Assembly: GCF_011386835.1 (NCBI RefSeq)
Contig: NC_088795.1
Coordinates: 120,111,434-120,175,433, forward strand
Direction of reading: 5' to 3'
Source of the DNA: Chrysemys picta bellii
Lineage: Eukaryota > Chordata > Testudines > Emydidae
Length of the DNA: 64,000 bases
Under the pieces are notes generated by a model, which saw only the letters and a program-made list of their open reading frames with translations, did not search any database and was not told the origin of the DNA. Position numbers and translations under genes: made by a program. This document shows positions 11,681-23,589 of the stretch, piece by piece (position 1 is the stretch's first letter; each line of letters begins with the position of its first letter).

Positions 11681-12239
11681 CAGTTCTTCTGTGTCGATAA
11701 GAGACATGGGTAACCAAGTGAGGCACATGAGAAGATTTAAAGCAATTGAAATGAGATGTTTGAGGGCAGCAAGGACCAAATGGGGAGTAATATACACAAT
11801 ATCAGAGAGAAGCTGCAAGAGAGGAGATTGAGATGATATGGACATATATGAAGGATGAATGAAGGGAATCTGGTTAGACATTTGAGACTAGTGTACATGG
11901 AAGAAGAACAAGAAGAAAGCCAAGGAAACGATGGATAAACTGTGTACAGAATGGATATAGCGCAAGCTCTGAACTGGCAAGCCTGGAAAAGACTGAGCTG
12001 GTGACGTGATACCAAATACCTATGAAAAAGGAAAGAAGAAGAAAAGGTGAGAGAGTCTGATGCTGCTGACTCAGCACTCTACAGATATTACTATGGACAA
12101 ACCAAGTGTCCTGCCACTGAACATTGTTGACCAAGCAAGTAAGATTGTGCTCAGTCAGCCTTATGCAGTGGGTGACACATGACATGTTCCTTTCCAGTGC
12201 AACATGATGTGCAATTTTGTATACTATGTTACACTAGTC

Positions 12240-12342
12240 CATGGTTTAATTGGGGACTGTCCTGCTTTGAGCAGGGGGTTGGAGTAGATGACCTCCTGAG
12301 GTCCCTTCCAACTCTGATATTCTATGATTCTATGATTCTGTG
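12240..12342 (+). repeat. SINE/CR1-type 3' tail
   Basis: Contains 'ctgctttgagcagggggttg' then 'agatgacctcctgaggtccc' and ends in repeated 'attctatgattctatgattc', the CR1-like microsatellite end. The tRNA-like head is missing, so the copy is 5'-truncated. Confidence 0.75.
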
Positions 12343-12582
12343 GTAATCCACTGGGAGCTGCAACTGGTAAAAAGGTGCCTCACATGGGATCTAGTGACAG
12401 TATTATATTTACTGGGAAGAATAAACTCTGTCTGAATCTGTGTTTCGGTGTATGTACATCATTTTATAAACAAGAAAATGTCTTCCAGTCTAACACGCAC
12501 CCCCATTTTGAGTTTACGTTAATCCCACCATATTGTTTTTTCACCATACTCCTCAATTTTTGTTAATTTAATTAATGGAGAT

Positions 12583-12765
12583 ATCCTATCTTCTAGACCT
12601 GGAAGGGACCTTGAAAGGTCATCGAGTGCAGCCCCTTGCCTTCACTAGCAGGACCAAGTACTGATTTTTGCCCCAGATCCCTAAGTGGCCCCCTCAAGGA
12701 TTGAGCTCACAACCCTGGGTTTAGTAGGCCAACGCTCAAACCACTGAGCTATCCCTCCCCTCCTG
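12583..12765 (-). repeat. Turtle tRNA-like SINE
   Basis: On the - strand it opens with a tRNA-like head ('gggatagctcagtggtttga') and B-box-like 'gagctcaatcc', then 'gagggggccacttagggatc' and a tail different from the copy at 2214-2432. It closely resembles the copy at 49080-49274. Confidence 0.8.
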
Positions 12766-14995
12766 AAAAATATAGCGGTGTTGTGCTTCTTCAGAAATAA
12801 TGTGTGTTTCTAGAACTCCTTTATGTTTGATTTCACATAGTCACTTCTTGCTGATTTCCAACCATGCAAGTCTGCATTTACATGCACAGATATCCACACA
12901 ATCATGTGTCTAATCCGTTCCCTTACCACAATAGTGCAGACAGACTGGGTATTTGCACCCAAAATGGTCAGTTATGCATCTATGGCCAACTGGAGGATGA
13001 ATACAAAGCATGCAATTATAAGTGCAGTCGTGTATACCTGCTTTTTGAAAATTAGATTCTTTGTATTTTTGGTTATCTCTGCCATTGGCAAAACATAGAA
13101 TTCTACTCTTCCCAGTGTTTCAGGAACATACTGATGGGCTCTTAATTTGTATATTATTGTTATAGTAGTTTATAAATACAGAAAATAAGGTAGAACCCTG
13201 ATTAATTGAAGAGCTTAGGTAACAATAATCTTCAGATAACTGTGAAAGCTCATTACCCATGGACCCTGCATGCTGACTTAAAAGCTTGCTTGCTAGCTCC
13301 TTCATTTTAGACAGATGTCTGGCTTCCTTAAGGCCATCAGACCTAGCAGGAAGCTACGCTTTAGGATATCAACACATAAATCTTTATGTGCTGAATCCAA
13401 CCATCGGAGAATATCTGTCCTTTGGAGAACAGGTGTTGGGATAATCAAGATGTGATTGTTTTGATGCATGGAAAAGTTCTAGAAACAATAAAGCCAGGAG
13501 AAGGGGAGATAAACTCTATTTTCTAATTTTGTCAAAAGTTGGAAAATTTTAAAAACAAACCTGAAAATTGTCAGTTTTTAAAAAGGCAGATTTTTTTAAT
13601 TAAAACATTTTTGTTTGCAAAATTTCAACCAGTTCGAGTATTTTAGTATATTACCTACTCCTGTGTGTGAGGTAGTTTTGCCTGAGTAGTTATCAGTATC
13701 ACAGATGTACTCACAGTCCCTGCTGCAAAGAGTTATAATATAACTCAGTTCCTAAGGTACAGCACACCACACTGCTTCTTCCAGGCAATAATATTCTTCC
13801 TGTGCTGTGGAGGTCTGTGCTGTATTTGCTATTCTGGATATGATCTAAACTCTGAAACAGTATCACAGGTTTTATTTTGTGGTTTATTTCTGTGCTAAGT
13901 ACAATCTGGTCTCTTTAGTTGTCTGTCTATACTGCAGTTCTATACTGAACTAATGGGTTGTGAGGTTTTGGGGTTTTTGCAATAATTTCCAAATCCTTCT
14001 TTCTGATTAGGTTGCTGAATCATTTTGCCTTCATAGTTCCCAGTTTCATTCTTTGCTCCTGGATTAATTATTATACAAATCCTAGGTAAAGTTCACAACC
14101 TGAAGGATTTTTGAAATAGTGCTGTTTCCCAAATTGTAAAATGCCAAATCTTTTTAAGAAGATCTAATTAAAGCCTGTACAGTAAACTATCATTACAGCA
14201 AAATTAAAGAGGCAACAGAGGAGCAACATCAATTATACCAAATCCCTACCTATTTTAAGCAGTTCAGTTGGGCCACCAGCATGTTTAAAAAGCTATATAT
14301 TTCATCTTATTACTTCCCACATTGTTCTCCATGAAGCCTCTTCTATCCTTACTGCATTCTGACCAGGATTCTGAATTCTGAGGTTCCTAAGATCTCACTA
14401 CTAGATGCTATCAGCATCAGCTGAATGTTTCAGTCTTTGTCATTCTTTGTTGTATTTTGTTCCAAAGTGATCAGGCTCTTATGCAACGTCCATCGCTGTG
14501 ATTATGTGTGTGTGTGTGTGTATTCTGATTATATGTCCTGCCCCTTGCCATTGTTCTTGATCTTCTAAAATGATGTCTGATGTGTCTGGTGGTTTGTTTG
14601 CTGATTTCATACCTTTAATATCCTTTTCTATGTATTACTAAGTGGTAAGTTTCTGCTTGGCTTTCTTGGGGAAAACTTTGGTTTTAAATATATTCCTAAA
14701 TATTCCTAAAACATCACACCTAGCCTTATGCTTCTCCTACCTTTTTATTTGGTATCTCTTGTTCAAGGAAGAGTTTTTCATCTTTGAGTCATTAATGTTT
14801 TTTTCTTCTGTGTTGGTTAGAAAAGAGGGATAGCAAGAATTTGTTTTCTGTGAAGATATCTGCACAGTACTTAGTAGTAATTATATAACCTGATCTGCCA
14901 AATACCACAAAAGATGCTCAAATTGATTATAATCAATTGTTTCCCCTACTTACGTGGCAAATAACTGTTGTTAAAAGGCAAATTGTGTTCTCATA
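12766..14995. other. Intronic DNA, one (GT)n tract
   Basis: Mostly unique AT-rich sequence. A (GT)n tract lies at about 14505-14521. No supported gene. Confidence 0.5.
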
Positions 14996-16205
14996 AGAAC
15001 ATAAGAACGGCCATACTGGGTCAGACCAAAGGTCCATCTAGCCCAGTATCCTGTCTTCCGACAGTGGCCAATGCCAGATGCCCCAGAGGGAATGAATAGA
15101 ACAGGTAATCATCAAGTGATCCATTCCTTGTCACCCATTCCCAGCTTCTGGCAAACAGAGGCTAGGGACACTATCCTCTGCCCATCCTGGCTAGTAGCCA
15201 TTGATGGATCTATCCTCCATGAATTTATCTAGTTCTTTTTTTGAACGCTGTTATAGTCTTGGCCTTCACAACATCCTATGGCACAGAGTTCCACAGGTTG
15301 GCTGTGCGTTGTGTGAAAAAATGCTTCCTTTTTTTTGTTTTAAACCTGCTGCCTATTAATTTCATTTGGTGACCCTTAGTTCTTGTGTTATGAAGAGGAG
15401 TAAATAACACCTCCTTATTTACTTTCTCCACACCAGTCATGATTTTATAGACCTCTATCATATCCCCCCTTAGTCATCTCTCTTTTTTCCAAGCTGAAAA
15501 GTCCCAGTCTTATTAATCTCTCCTCATATGGCAGTGGTTCCATACCCTTAATTATTTTTGTTGCCCTTTTCGAAACCTTTTCCAATTCCAATACACCTCT
15601 ACCCTGATATAACGCGACCCGATATAACACGAATTCTGATATAACGTGGTAAAGCAATGCTTCGGGGAGGCGAGGCTGTGCACTCCGGCAGATCAAAGCA
15701 AGTTCGACATAACTCGGTTTCACCTATAACGTGGTAAGATTTTTTTGGCTCCCGAGGACAGCGTTATATCAAGGTAGAGGTGTATATCTTTTTTGAGATG
15801 GGGCGACCACATCTGCATGCAGTATTCACGATGTGGGCATACCAAGGATTTATATAGTGGCAATATGATATTTTCTGTCTTATTATCTATCCCTTTCTTA
15901 ATGATGCCCAACATTCTATTCGCTGTTTTGACTTCTGCTGAACATTGAGTGGATGTTTTCAGAGAACTATCTACAATGAATCCAAGATCTTTCTTGAGTG
16001 GTAACAGCTAATTTAGATCCCATCATTTTATATGTATAGTTGGGATTATGTTTTCCAATGTGCATTACTTTGCATTTATCAGCATTGAATTTCATCTGCC
16101 ATTTTGTTGCCCAGTCACCCAGTTTTGAGAGATCCTTTTGTAGCTCTTCGCAGTCTGCCTGGGACTTAACTATCTCAAGTAGTTTTGTATCAAAACTATC
16201 CATAA
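14996..16205 (-). mobile_element. CR1 LINE, 5'-truncated, reverse transcriptase 3' part
   Basis: Read on the - strand this is the end of CR1 ORF2 and its 3' UTR. Broken frames give LSKLGDWATKWQMKFNADKC, PLYKSLVCPHREYCMQMWSP and RATKIIKGMEPLPYEERLIR, then [14 protein letters not shown] followed by a stop where related copies continue with DVV. The 3' end near 14996 has 'ccgttcttatgttcttatg'. The copy is inactive through stops and frameshifts and is interrupted by a Tc1/mariner MITE at 15594-15782. Confidence 0.92.
15594..15782. mobile_element. Tc1/mariner-type MITE nested in CR1
   Basis: A 189-bp element flanked by TA (15592-15593 and 15783-15784), with ends 'cacctctaccctgatataac' and 'gttatatcaaggtagaggtg'. 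Removing it and one TA rejoins the CR1 sequence 'ccaattccaa-ta-tatctttttt' without a gap. It is related to the copy at 6117-6287 but about 18 bp longer, through an extra 'cggtttcacctataacg' stretch. Confidence 0.88.
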
Positions 16206-17932
16206 CATAAATCCAAAATAATTTAATTTTAGTGGAGTTACTTTGGATTTAAACCAAAGTCTAATGTTTAGTCAGCAATGCATATGGCAAACTGACAGCC
16301 ATACATATCTGAATACAATTGTTTGAGCTTGTTTGCCAGCTCGCCACTCTACAGTTAGACAGAATGTTATGGGATGGATTGTCCACAGTAGATGCACATA
16401 TAGAATAATCTACTAATGGTTCTCATTTTTTTCCAGTTTGGCATCTTTACTGAAGAGGCAGATTAGAGTAAGCAAATATATAATCTGAAGTGGCCTTTTT
16501 TATTAAGTTTTGTTTTAAAGTAAGGCGTTCAGTGCTGGCTAACCTAAGCAGGATATTTCAGTCTGTCACAATGTCACTATCAGCATCAAAGAACTGCTCT
16601 TAGACACTGACCAGCAGACAGCTCATGTAGGGAGCACCAATTATTTATCACAGCCACCTTTTCAAGTCCTAGTATAGTGAAAGTTCCTCCTTGACTGCTG
16701 TGGACCCTTCATCAATGGAAATATTCTTCCATAGAAATGACTTGAACAGTAATGATGTCTCAGTCTAGCCCTGAGCTATTCCTATGCTCAATTTCAAGGG
16801 AAAAATGAACTCGCTGGTTTGATACTGCTTTGCTGGTGTTAATATGACTCACTGTTGCTTTTGCCCTTTGGTTCATCTTGGAAACTTATTCTCTTCCACT
16901 AGCTGAATTATATCGTTAAAACAAATTAAAAGAAGAGAAAACATTTACCAGGCACTAACCTGGTGAATACAGTTGCACCATTTAGAAGCCCAGTGCCTTA
17001 TTCTATGCACATTTATTCTTATACTACAGTGATGGGCCAGGTATAAATGTGTAAGAAGTGTAGATATGGAGTAACTCCATTAAATCAATGAAGTTACACC
17101 AGCATAAATATGATAGGAGATTGGAATCAGGCTGAGAATGGCCAATTAGAAACCTGTGGTACTATCACAAATAATCTTGGCAACATTTCATACACAAACT
17201 AGATTATCACAATGGTCTCTTCTGGCTTTAAAATTTATGAATTATTGACTTTTTACAGTTAGAGAAATTGCTCAGCACTTGCATTGTAAATTGGTGTTTT
17301 TAAAAACTGTTTGGCATTGATAATTTCAATTGTTAACAATAACAGCTGTACACATGTGGGTCAAATTCTGCCTCCTAGAATCTGGGCAAATGGATGCCCT
17401 CAACAAGCAGCAGCCTTACAACTGATATAGCTAAGAATCCTCCCATTGTGCCAGTATGAAGGCACACAGCAGAACATTTTATGACTTTTCTTAAAATGCT
17501 TCCTTGTCTTTAGTGTACTGCATATACAGAGCTGATGAATTTCATCCTTCAATCTCCTCAATTGCTCAACTTTTGCAAACATGCCCTGTACTTAAACAAG
17601 AACGTTGCTTAATAAGGGCATATTATAATCCTAATTAGTTGCGCTGAAACCATCGTCTTTCATTATTTGATCACTTCTGATTTGATCCTGTTGTCTAGTC
17701 TGTAAATTCACAATCTGATGCACAAGTGACAGTGTATCAAAACCTCATTAAGAAGCAGAAGCTCAGAAGGCAGGATCGGAATTTCAAATACTATACCTTT
17801 TGAACTGTCACTTGAAACCACAGAAGAAAGTAGCAGGTAACAGTAGGTTGCTATCATAAAAGTTTGAGCAGGTCTGATGTTTCATCCAGAAAAGGGCGGT
17901 GGTACACATCTGTGCTAGCCTTTATGAGTATG
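16206..17932. other. Intronic DNA with small repeat fragments
   Basis: A palindromic MITE-like stretch lies at about 17035-17145 ('ggagtaactccatt' and 'gaagttacaccagc'). A CR1-like 3' tail lies at about 17195-17242 ('tagattatcacaatggtctc'). The rest is unrecognised. Confidence 0.5.
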
Positions 17933-18129
17933 TCTACACTGCAGTTAAAAACCTGAGGTTGGCCCGTGCCAGCAGACTTGGACTTCCAGTGCTCAGACTA
18001 AGGGGCTGTTCAATTTCGGTGTAGACGTTTGGGCTGGGGCTGGAGCCTCGGCTTTAGGACCCTGCGAGTTGGGAGGGACCCAGAGCTCGGGCTGCAGGGT
18101 ATCTAACTGCAATTTAGACATACCTATAT
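17933..18129. mobile_element. Palindromic MITE ('tatgtctacactgca' ends)
   Basis: The ends are inverted: 'gtatgtctacactgcagtta' on the left and 'taactgcaatttagacatac' on the right. The interior has 'ggctggggctggagcctcgg'. The same family is seen at about 36895-37132 and 54128-54300. The target-site duplication is not clear, so the superfamily is left open. Confidence 0.6.
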
Positions 18130-21100
18130 TAACAGCCATTTTTCATTCTCAGTTATATCTCTCTGTTGAATTCATTGGAGTTTCATGGGTGAAAATGAAG
18201 GCAGAATTTAGCCATAAATGTATTGGAAAGGGATACTCCATGGAAAAGACTAATATTTAAAGTTCACCTGTCGGCTGTGTGGATATTGGGCTGTAACTGA
18301 ACTGAAAGAGGGCCAGGCAGAAAGAGTGAAGAAGAAAGAAAAATGCTTTAATAAATTCAAACTCCTTATTCTAATGAATGTTGATTGATTGATTGTGTAA
18401 CTTTTAGGTAGATTTGAATTGGGATAAATGTCAATGATAATTTAGCTCAGGCAGCCATGTGAAAAGAACTGTTAACTTCCCTAAGAGAAAACTTGACAAC
18501 CCAACTTTCTTAAAGGACTTTTCTGTCTCCTTTCCCTTTTAATGAAGCCTGTGGTGATTGATGTGTCTCTAATGAAGGATAACACAGGTCATTCCACTAA
18601 ACAGAAGAGGCTTCTGTGAATGACATCAGAGCCATAATCTAACAGTGGAAACTGGATTATTTCTGTTTCATCTGATAGGAAGAATCTGTGACGTTACTAT
18701 AGTATTCTAAAGAAATATCCCCAAACTTCTACTATTATTTGTTTCTGGCACCCATTGAGAGGACCAAGCAGATATTTGATTTCTGTAGAAGTAAATCAAA
18801 GAGAGAAGGGATGGTTTCAGTATTAAGCCCTGGACTGGAAGTGAAGATCTAGGTTCAGTTCCTATCTCTGTCACAGACATCCTGTCCAAACTTGAGGAAA
18901 TCATTTAAGGCTGCTGCTTCTCTTTCTCTCTCTCTCTCTCTTTTCCTTTTTAAAAAAATAAGGAATTGTACGTTGTTTGAGATCAAGGTCATAACTTGTA
19001 GCATTAAGGAGTCAGATTTCATACAACGGATATAATTATTCACAGTAGTGATCTGTCAAGAATGATTTTTTTTAATTACTATTATTTCACAGAATATCAG
19101 CTGTTTTTATTTCTTCTCAGCTTGTAATAAAAATATTGTTGTTATTATATCCTGTAAGGAAACTGCTCAATGTGAGGGTAAAGCGGACATTTTCCAATCA
19201 GAGTCATGAAATGCAAAGGTATTATGACTTGAGTGAAGGTTAGCCATTGGGCATAGATGATAATTATTTTTTATAAGGTTGTGCTGAGATTTTTGTCTTG
19301 ATAAATTGCACAAAAACCTGCTGGGTTCTTCTATTTCTAAACCAGCAAGAAACCATATTTAGAGGCCCTTAAAAATGACTTTAATAAATATACATGCTGC
19401 CTAGCACACAGCATCATTAAGAAACACTCTCAGTGTGAATGAGGTCTTTGAACAATTTGCACCAACAGGATGTTTCCCTTGAATCTCACTGCCATGATGT
19501 ATGTTCCCATTTGCATTAGAACATGCTATTATTGCCATTAAACAATAATCACACTCACTATATCCTCATCTGAAGCATTTATCATTTAGCAAGCCCATTG
19601 TGTCTAGGTGAAAGGTTGGGGTATGTCATGAACGCTCATCAAGCTGCCATTCAAGGTATACTTTTCCAGAACTTGGATTCGAACCAGAGTTAAAGAAATG
19701 TATGTGGTTGCTACTGTTGTTGTCTTCTGATGATATGCAAGACCACTGTCTCTACCCCAGAGTTGGACCTTGTGGGCATATAGTCCCAAAGACACCCTCT
19801 CTCCCCCTCCTTCCCAACAACCATCCTCCTTGATATCAGTAGTTCAGGACTCTGTGAGACAACGAGAAAAAAAAAAACGACATGACAGATGTTAGCCACG
19901 TCACTTAATATACTACTCGAATGCACTCTGATACTACGGTTATGAGCACAGTAAAGAACCTATATAACATAGAAATATTAAATAAATCTCCTAAGGTACT
20001 CAAAGTTTAAAATGTATGCTATAAGAACTACTTATAACCATCTTTTTGTCACACTCCATTTGTGAATTCTAACATTTAACTGATTCAGTGCCCCAGCTCA
20101 TACAGCATACCTCATGTCAGCATCTTGAGAATACACTCATAACTCTTTTAATTCATTTTTGTTATGCTAGGGGCTGTGGCATATAATAGGAAAATAAAGC
20201 TAAAATTAATAAACCAATAGGAACAAAAGTATAAGCACTGATAGTTTCTTGTTCCTGTCAAGGTCCAGTCATTAATGTAATAATGTAGAAACCATAATAT
20301 ATAACTGGTATTTAATGGTTTCTAGAGACTGTTTTATTTTCCATACCTGTCATTACAGAGAAATAGTAACACTTATGTATCAGTAGATACATTGCAATAT
20401 TAACATTTATTCCTATTTGTATAAGTTTAGAAGCAGGAACACACAAACTTATTTTCAACAATAACTCTTTGTCCCATTTTTAAAAGATCTTTCAGATCTT
20501 TCTAACCCTTTTTTAGCTTGATTCTTCTCTGCCTTATACCAGTATAAGTCAGGGCTAACGCCACTGAAGTCAACAACATAAAACTTGTGTCAGTGAAAGG
20601 AGAATCAGGCCCTTTATTTCTCTTAGAACTACAACATGGTTTTTATAATTACCCCAGTGATCTGAAGGAAATCTATTAATAATTGTCAAGAAAGGGACTG
20701 ATGATTTTCTAGTCAGTATAATACGTGGCCACATAGAAGCATGAGTACTATGGATGAACTCATGAGGACTGAGATTTTAGCAGCCGTTAGGACAGATGAG
20801 CAGAATTAGTAGGTGATCAATAGCACATGTTTCACTGTGTTTTTGAAAAACTGTTCTTTCACAAAAGTAAACCTGATTAAGGGCTCAGTTTTGATCTCTG
20901 ATCCAGATATTCGTGCAAAGTGGTACAATATACATTAGAGAGGGTAGTAGCAGCCTTCTCTCAAAATGATAGCTCCAGTATGGTAATGCTATTCTCCAAG
21001 AAATACATTAAGATAAAGATGCATCTGTGTTGAAAATCAACAAAGAGTAATGGTGTCGTGACCAAAGATGAAATTCCTAGTCTTACACACTAGGGGTGAA

Positions 21101-21218
21101 ATCCTGACCCTATCTAAGTCAGTGGCTAAGCTTCCATTAACTTCTGTGGGGCCAGGATTTCATTCCCATTATTCGCATACATGTGTCTGAAACTGGGGCA
21201 CATCTCATGAATGCTACG
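18130..21218. other. Intronic DNA, one (TC)n tract
   Basis: A (TC)n tract lies at about 18917-18944. A possible palindromic MITE fragment is at 20520-20615 ('caggcccttta' end) and a clearer one at about 21089-21163 ('gaaatcctgacc' and 'ggccaggatttca' ends). No supported gene. Confidence 0.5.
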
Positions 21219-21228
21219 TATTTTAATG

Positions 21229-21387
21229 AGATAAGGTGGGGGATGTAATATCTTTTATTGGACCAACTTCTCTAAAGTTTGTCTCTCTCACCAACAGAAG
21301 TGGTCCAATAAAAGAAATTACCGTACTTCCCCCACCTTGTCTATCTAATATGCGGGGACCAACATGGCTACAGCAACACTGCATACA
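21229..21387 (+). mobile_element. Penelope-like fold-back insertion with 10-bp TSD
   Basis: The insert is flanked by tattttaatg at 21219-21228 and 21388-21397. The left part is an inverted copy ('aaggtgggggatgtaatatc' then 'ttttattggaccaacttct'). The right part is the forward copy ('caacagaagtggtccaataa' and 'cccccaccttgtct'), ending in the 3' terminus 'accaacatggctacagcaac'. The forward copy begins at 'aaagtttgtctctctcacc', inside what would be the 3' half of a hammerhead core. The family is the same as at 10163-10690. Confidence 0.85.
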
Positions 21388-22032
21388 TATTTTAATGCAC
21401 TGTCTGGAAGCAACAAAGCACAAGAGTCTTCTTGGGAAAGTATCCAATATAGCGCTTGTAGCCTAGGTGTGATTTGAACACATCAAACCTAATGAAACCA
21501 AACAACCTTATGAAAAATCCACACTCAAAACTACCATGTGAACTTGTAACACTCACTGGGGGACTCTGCTGCTAAGCCAATGAATGGATTACACTTCCTC
21601 ACACTCAACATATGGCTTTTTTTCACTTGTATAGCTACAATATAGCTAATTATTCTTAATTTATTAAGTAATCCAAGTATCATTCATTCCAAGTTATTAA
21701 CATATTGGTAGGTGCTAAAGTCAACATTCTCTTCTGAGCAGTAAGATTGCATAATGATCATTATTGGCTAAATATAGAACTATTAATTTTATATTAACTC
21801 TTTTAGTTAACTGGCAATCAACTGTTTGTGCCATATGGGGCATTTCTCAGCAATGTGACAGGCACGTTATGTTCTGTTTGTGACTGAGGATAGCCGTATA
21901 GGCTCAGGCATGCTGTAGACCAAAAGCCAATTTCGGATAATGACTTTCATTTCGCTCAGAGATATCACCCATGTCATAAAACATTTCAATCCTAAAAGCA
22001 AAATGTTGCAGTTAGAGATGATCACAAACCAT

Positions 22033-22140
22033 GAGCCCAATTCTGTAACCTTTGATCATATAAAAGTCTCACTGTCTTCAATGGGACTTTTTGTGTGGAT
22101 AAGTGTCAGCCAAGTGAATAAAGGTTACAGGATCAGGCCC
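22033..22140. repeat. Palindromic MITE-like repeat
   Basis: Inverted halves meet around 'cttcaatgggactttt'; the ends are 'ctgtaacctttgatcat' and 'aataaaggttacaggatcag'. It lies inside a 158-codon open frame, which argues against that frame being a gene. Confidence 0.55.
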
Positions 22141-22429
22141 CCAAACCCAGACTCTTATCACCCCTGGACTTTCGGAAAGATCAGATGTGGATCTGGGCTT
22201 TGTGGCTCTAATTACAGTAAATATATATATGATTATGATGGGCTGTGTTATGTCCGGCACAGAAATATCCTTGAAGCCCATTCTAAGTCAACAGCCAGAG
22301 CGAGTCACATGGTAGATAAAGGCCACTTTGGCATAAACCCACGTATTTCCATGGGCAAGGATAAAATACTAGATTTTCCAGGAGCCCTTAGGGGCAGGAG
22401 GCAGTTCTTGGAATAAATAATCTTTGATA

Positions 22430-22616
22430 TCTTAATCCTCCCAATACTCCTATGATGCAGGCAGATATTATTATCCCCATTTTATAAACGGACATCGTGA
22501 GGCACGGAGATGTTAGTGTGCTCCTCCAAAGCCACACACCAAATCACGGAGAGAGCCTGGAATGCAACTGAAGAGTCCTGATCCTATTCTCACCTTTAGC
22601 TCTACTGCCTCCCATT
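22430..22616 (+). repeat. MIR-type SINE
   Basis: Shows the MIR layout: 'attatccccattttataaac', 'gaggcacggagatgtta', 'aaagccacacaccaaat', 'gagagcctggaatgcaac', then 'ctttagctctactgcctccc'. Diverged; ends approximate. Confidence 0.8.
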
Positions 22617-23589
22617 CGCTGCAGTCTGGCATTAGGGGAAGAGGTGTAAATGATTTATTCACAACCAACACACCTTTTAGATCTTACGCCGAGTGAGACT
22701 TTTTGAGGATCTTTAATTTCATTCTAAATGTTCTGTTAGAAACAGACCATGCATCTATTGCAACCTTGATCAACTTTTGTGTGATGCTGTGAGCTTTGGG
22801 ACATAGTTACTGTACTTTGTCAGCTTGCATTGGGTTACAATAATCACAATATAATTTTTGTTGCCATCACCATTCTGCAAAAAATGTTCTCCATTGGCAG
22901 GTCAAAATTAGATCTTGTGAAAGAAAATTATTTTTCTTCTCTTCATGTTTAACTAAATGAGTTAAGAGTTAATAAAGGTCATTTCTAATGTGTTAACCGA
23001 AGAATACAATATGGTAATGAATAATAGAAAAAAAAAAGAAAAGAAAATAACATCTCACTAAAAGTGCTCAAGATAGGAGTAGGTGTAGATAAAACACTGG
23101 CGTAGAAGAGAGCTGTAAGCAAACAGGCCTTTATTATGGGATAAGTCAACATAACACTTGCAATGTATGATCATGTCACAATGTGAGACCAATAGGAACT
23201 CTAAAGCAGCAAATGTCCCTTCCTAAGCTGGCCAAGATCCAACACAACGGCATGGCAGGCTGGGCTATTTTTTAGCCAAAACATTTGACGGACCCACTTA
23301 CATGAGTGCTACTTGTTAAAATAGCCTGTAACTTGCACTACTTGTTCTTCTTCCCCTTCTGTGATAGCACTTGTCAACTTCCAATTTTACTTAGACATGA
23401 ATAACATAGACAACTTAAAAGATGTACCCTTGGGTTAAGAAAAATAATTACATAAATTCCCAATATGAGCATGATAAATCTTGGATATTAATGACAATCT
23501 TAAGTGGAAATACTTATTGTAACATGATATCCCATGAACCTTTCCGGTGCCCTGCAGACATGCAGAGTTTATTCTGCCCTCAGTCACGC
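22617..23589. other. Intronic DNA, nothing recognised
   Basis: Unique-looking, with an A-rich tract near 23030-23050. No supported feature. Confidence 0.5.

Noticed and set aside
21940..22416. A 158-codon open frame on the + strand
   Set aside because: It spans a palindromic MITE-like repeat (22033-22140). The product is unrecognised and an overlapping antisense frame mirrors the palindrome.
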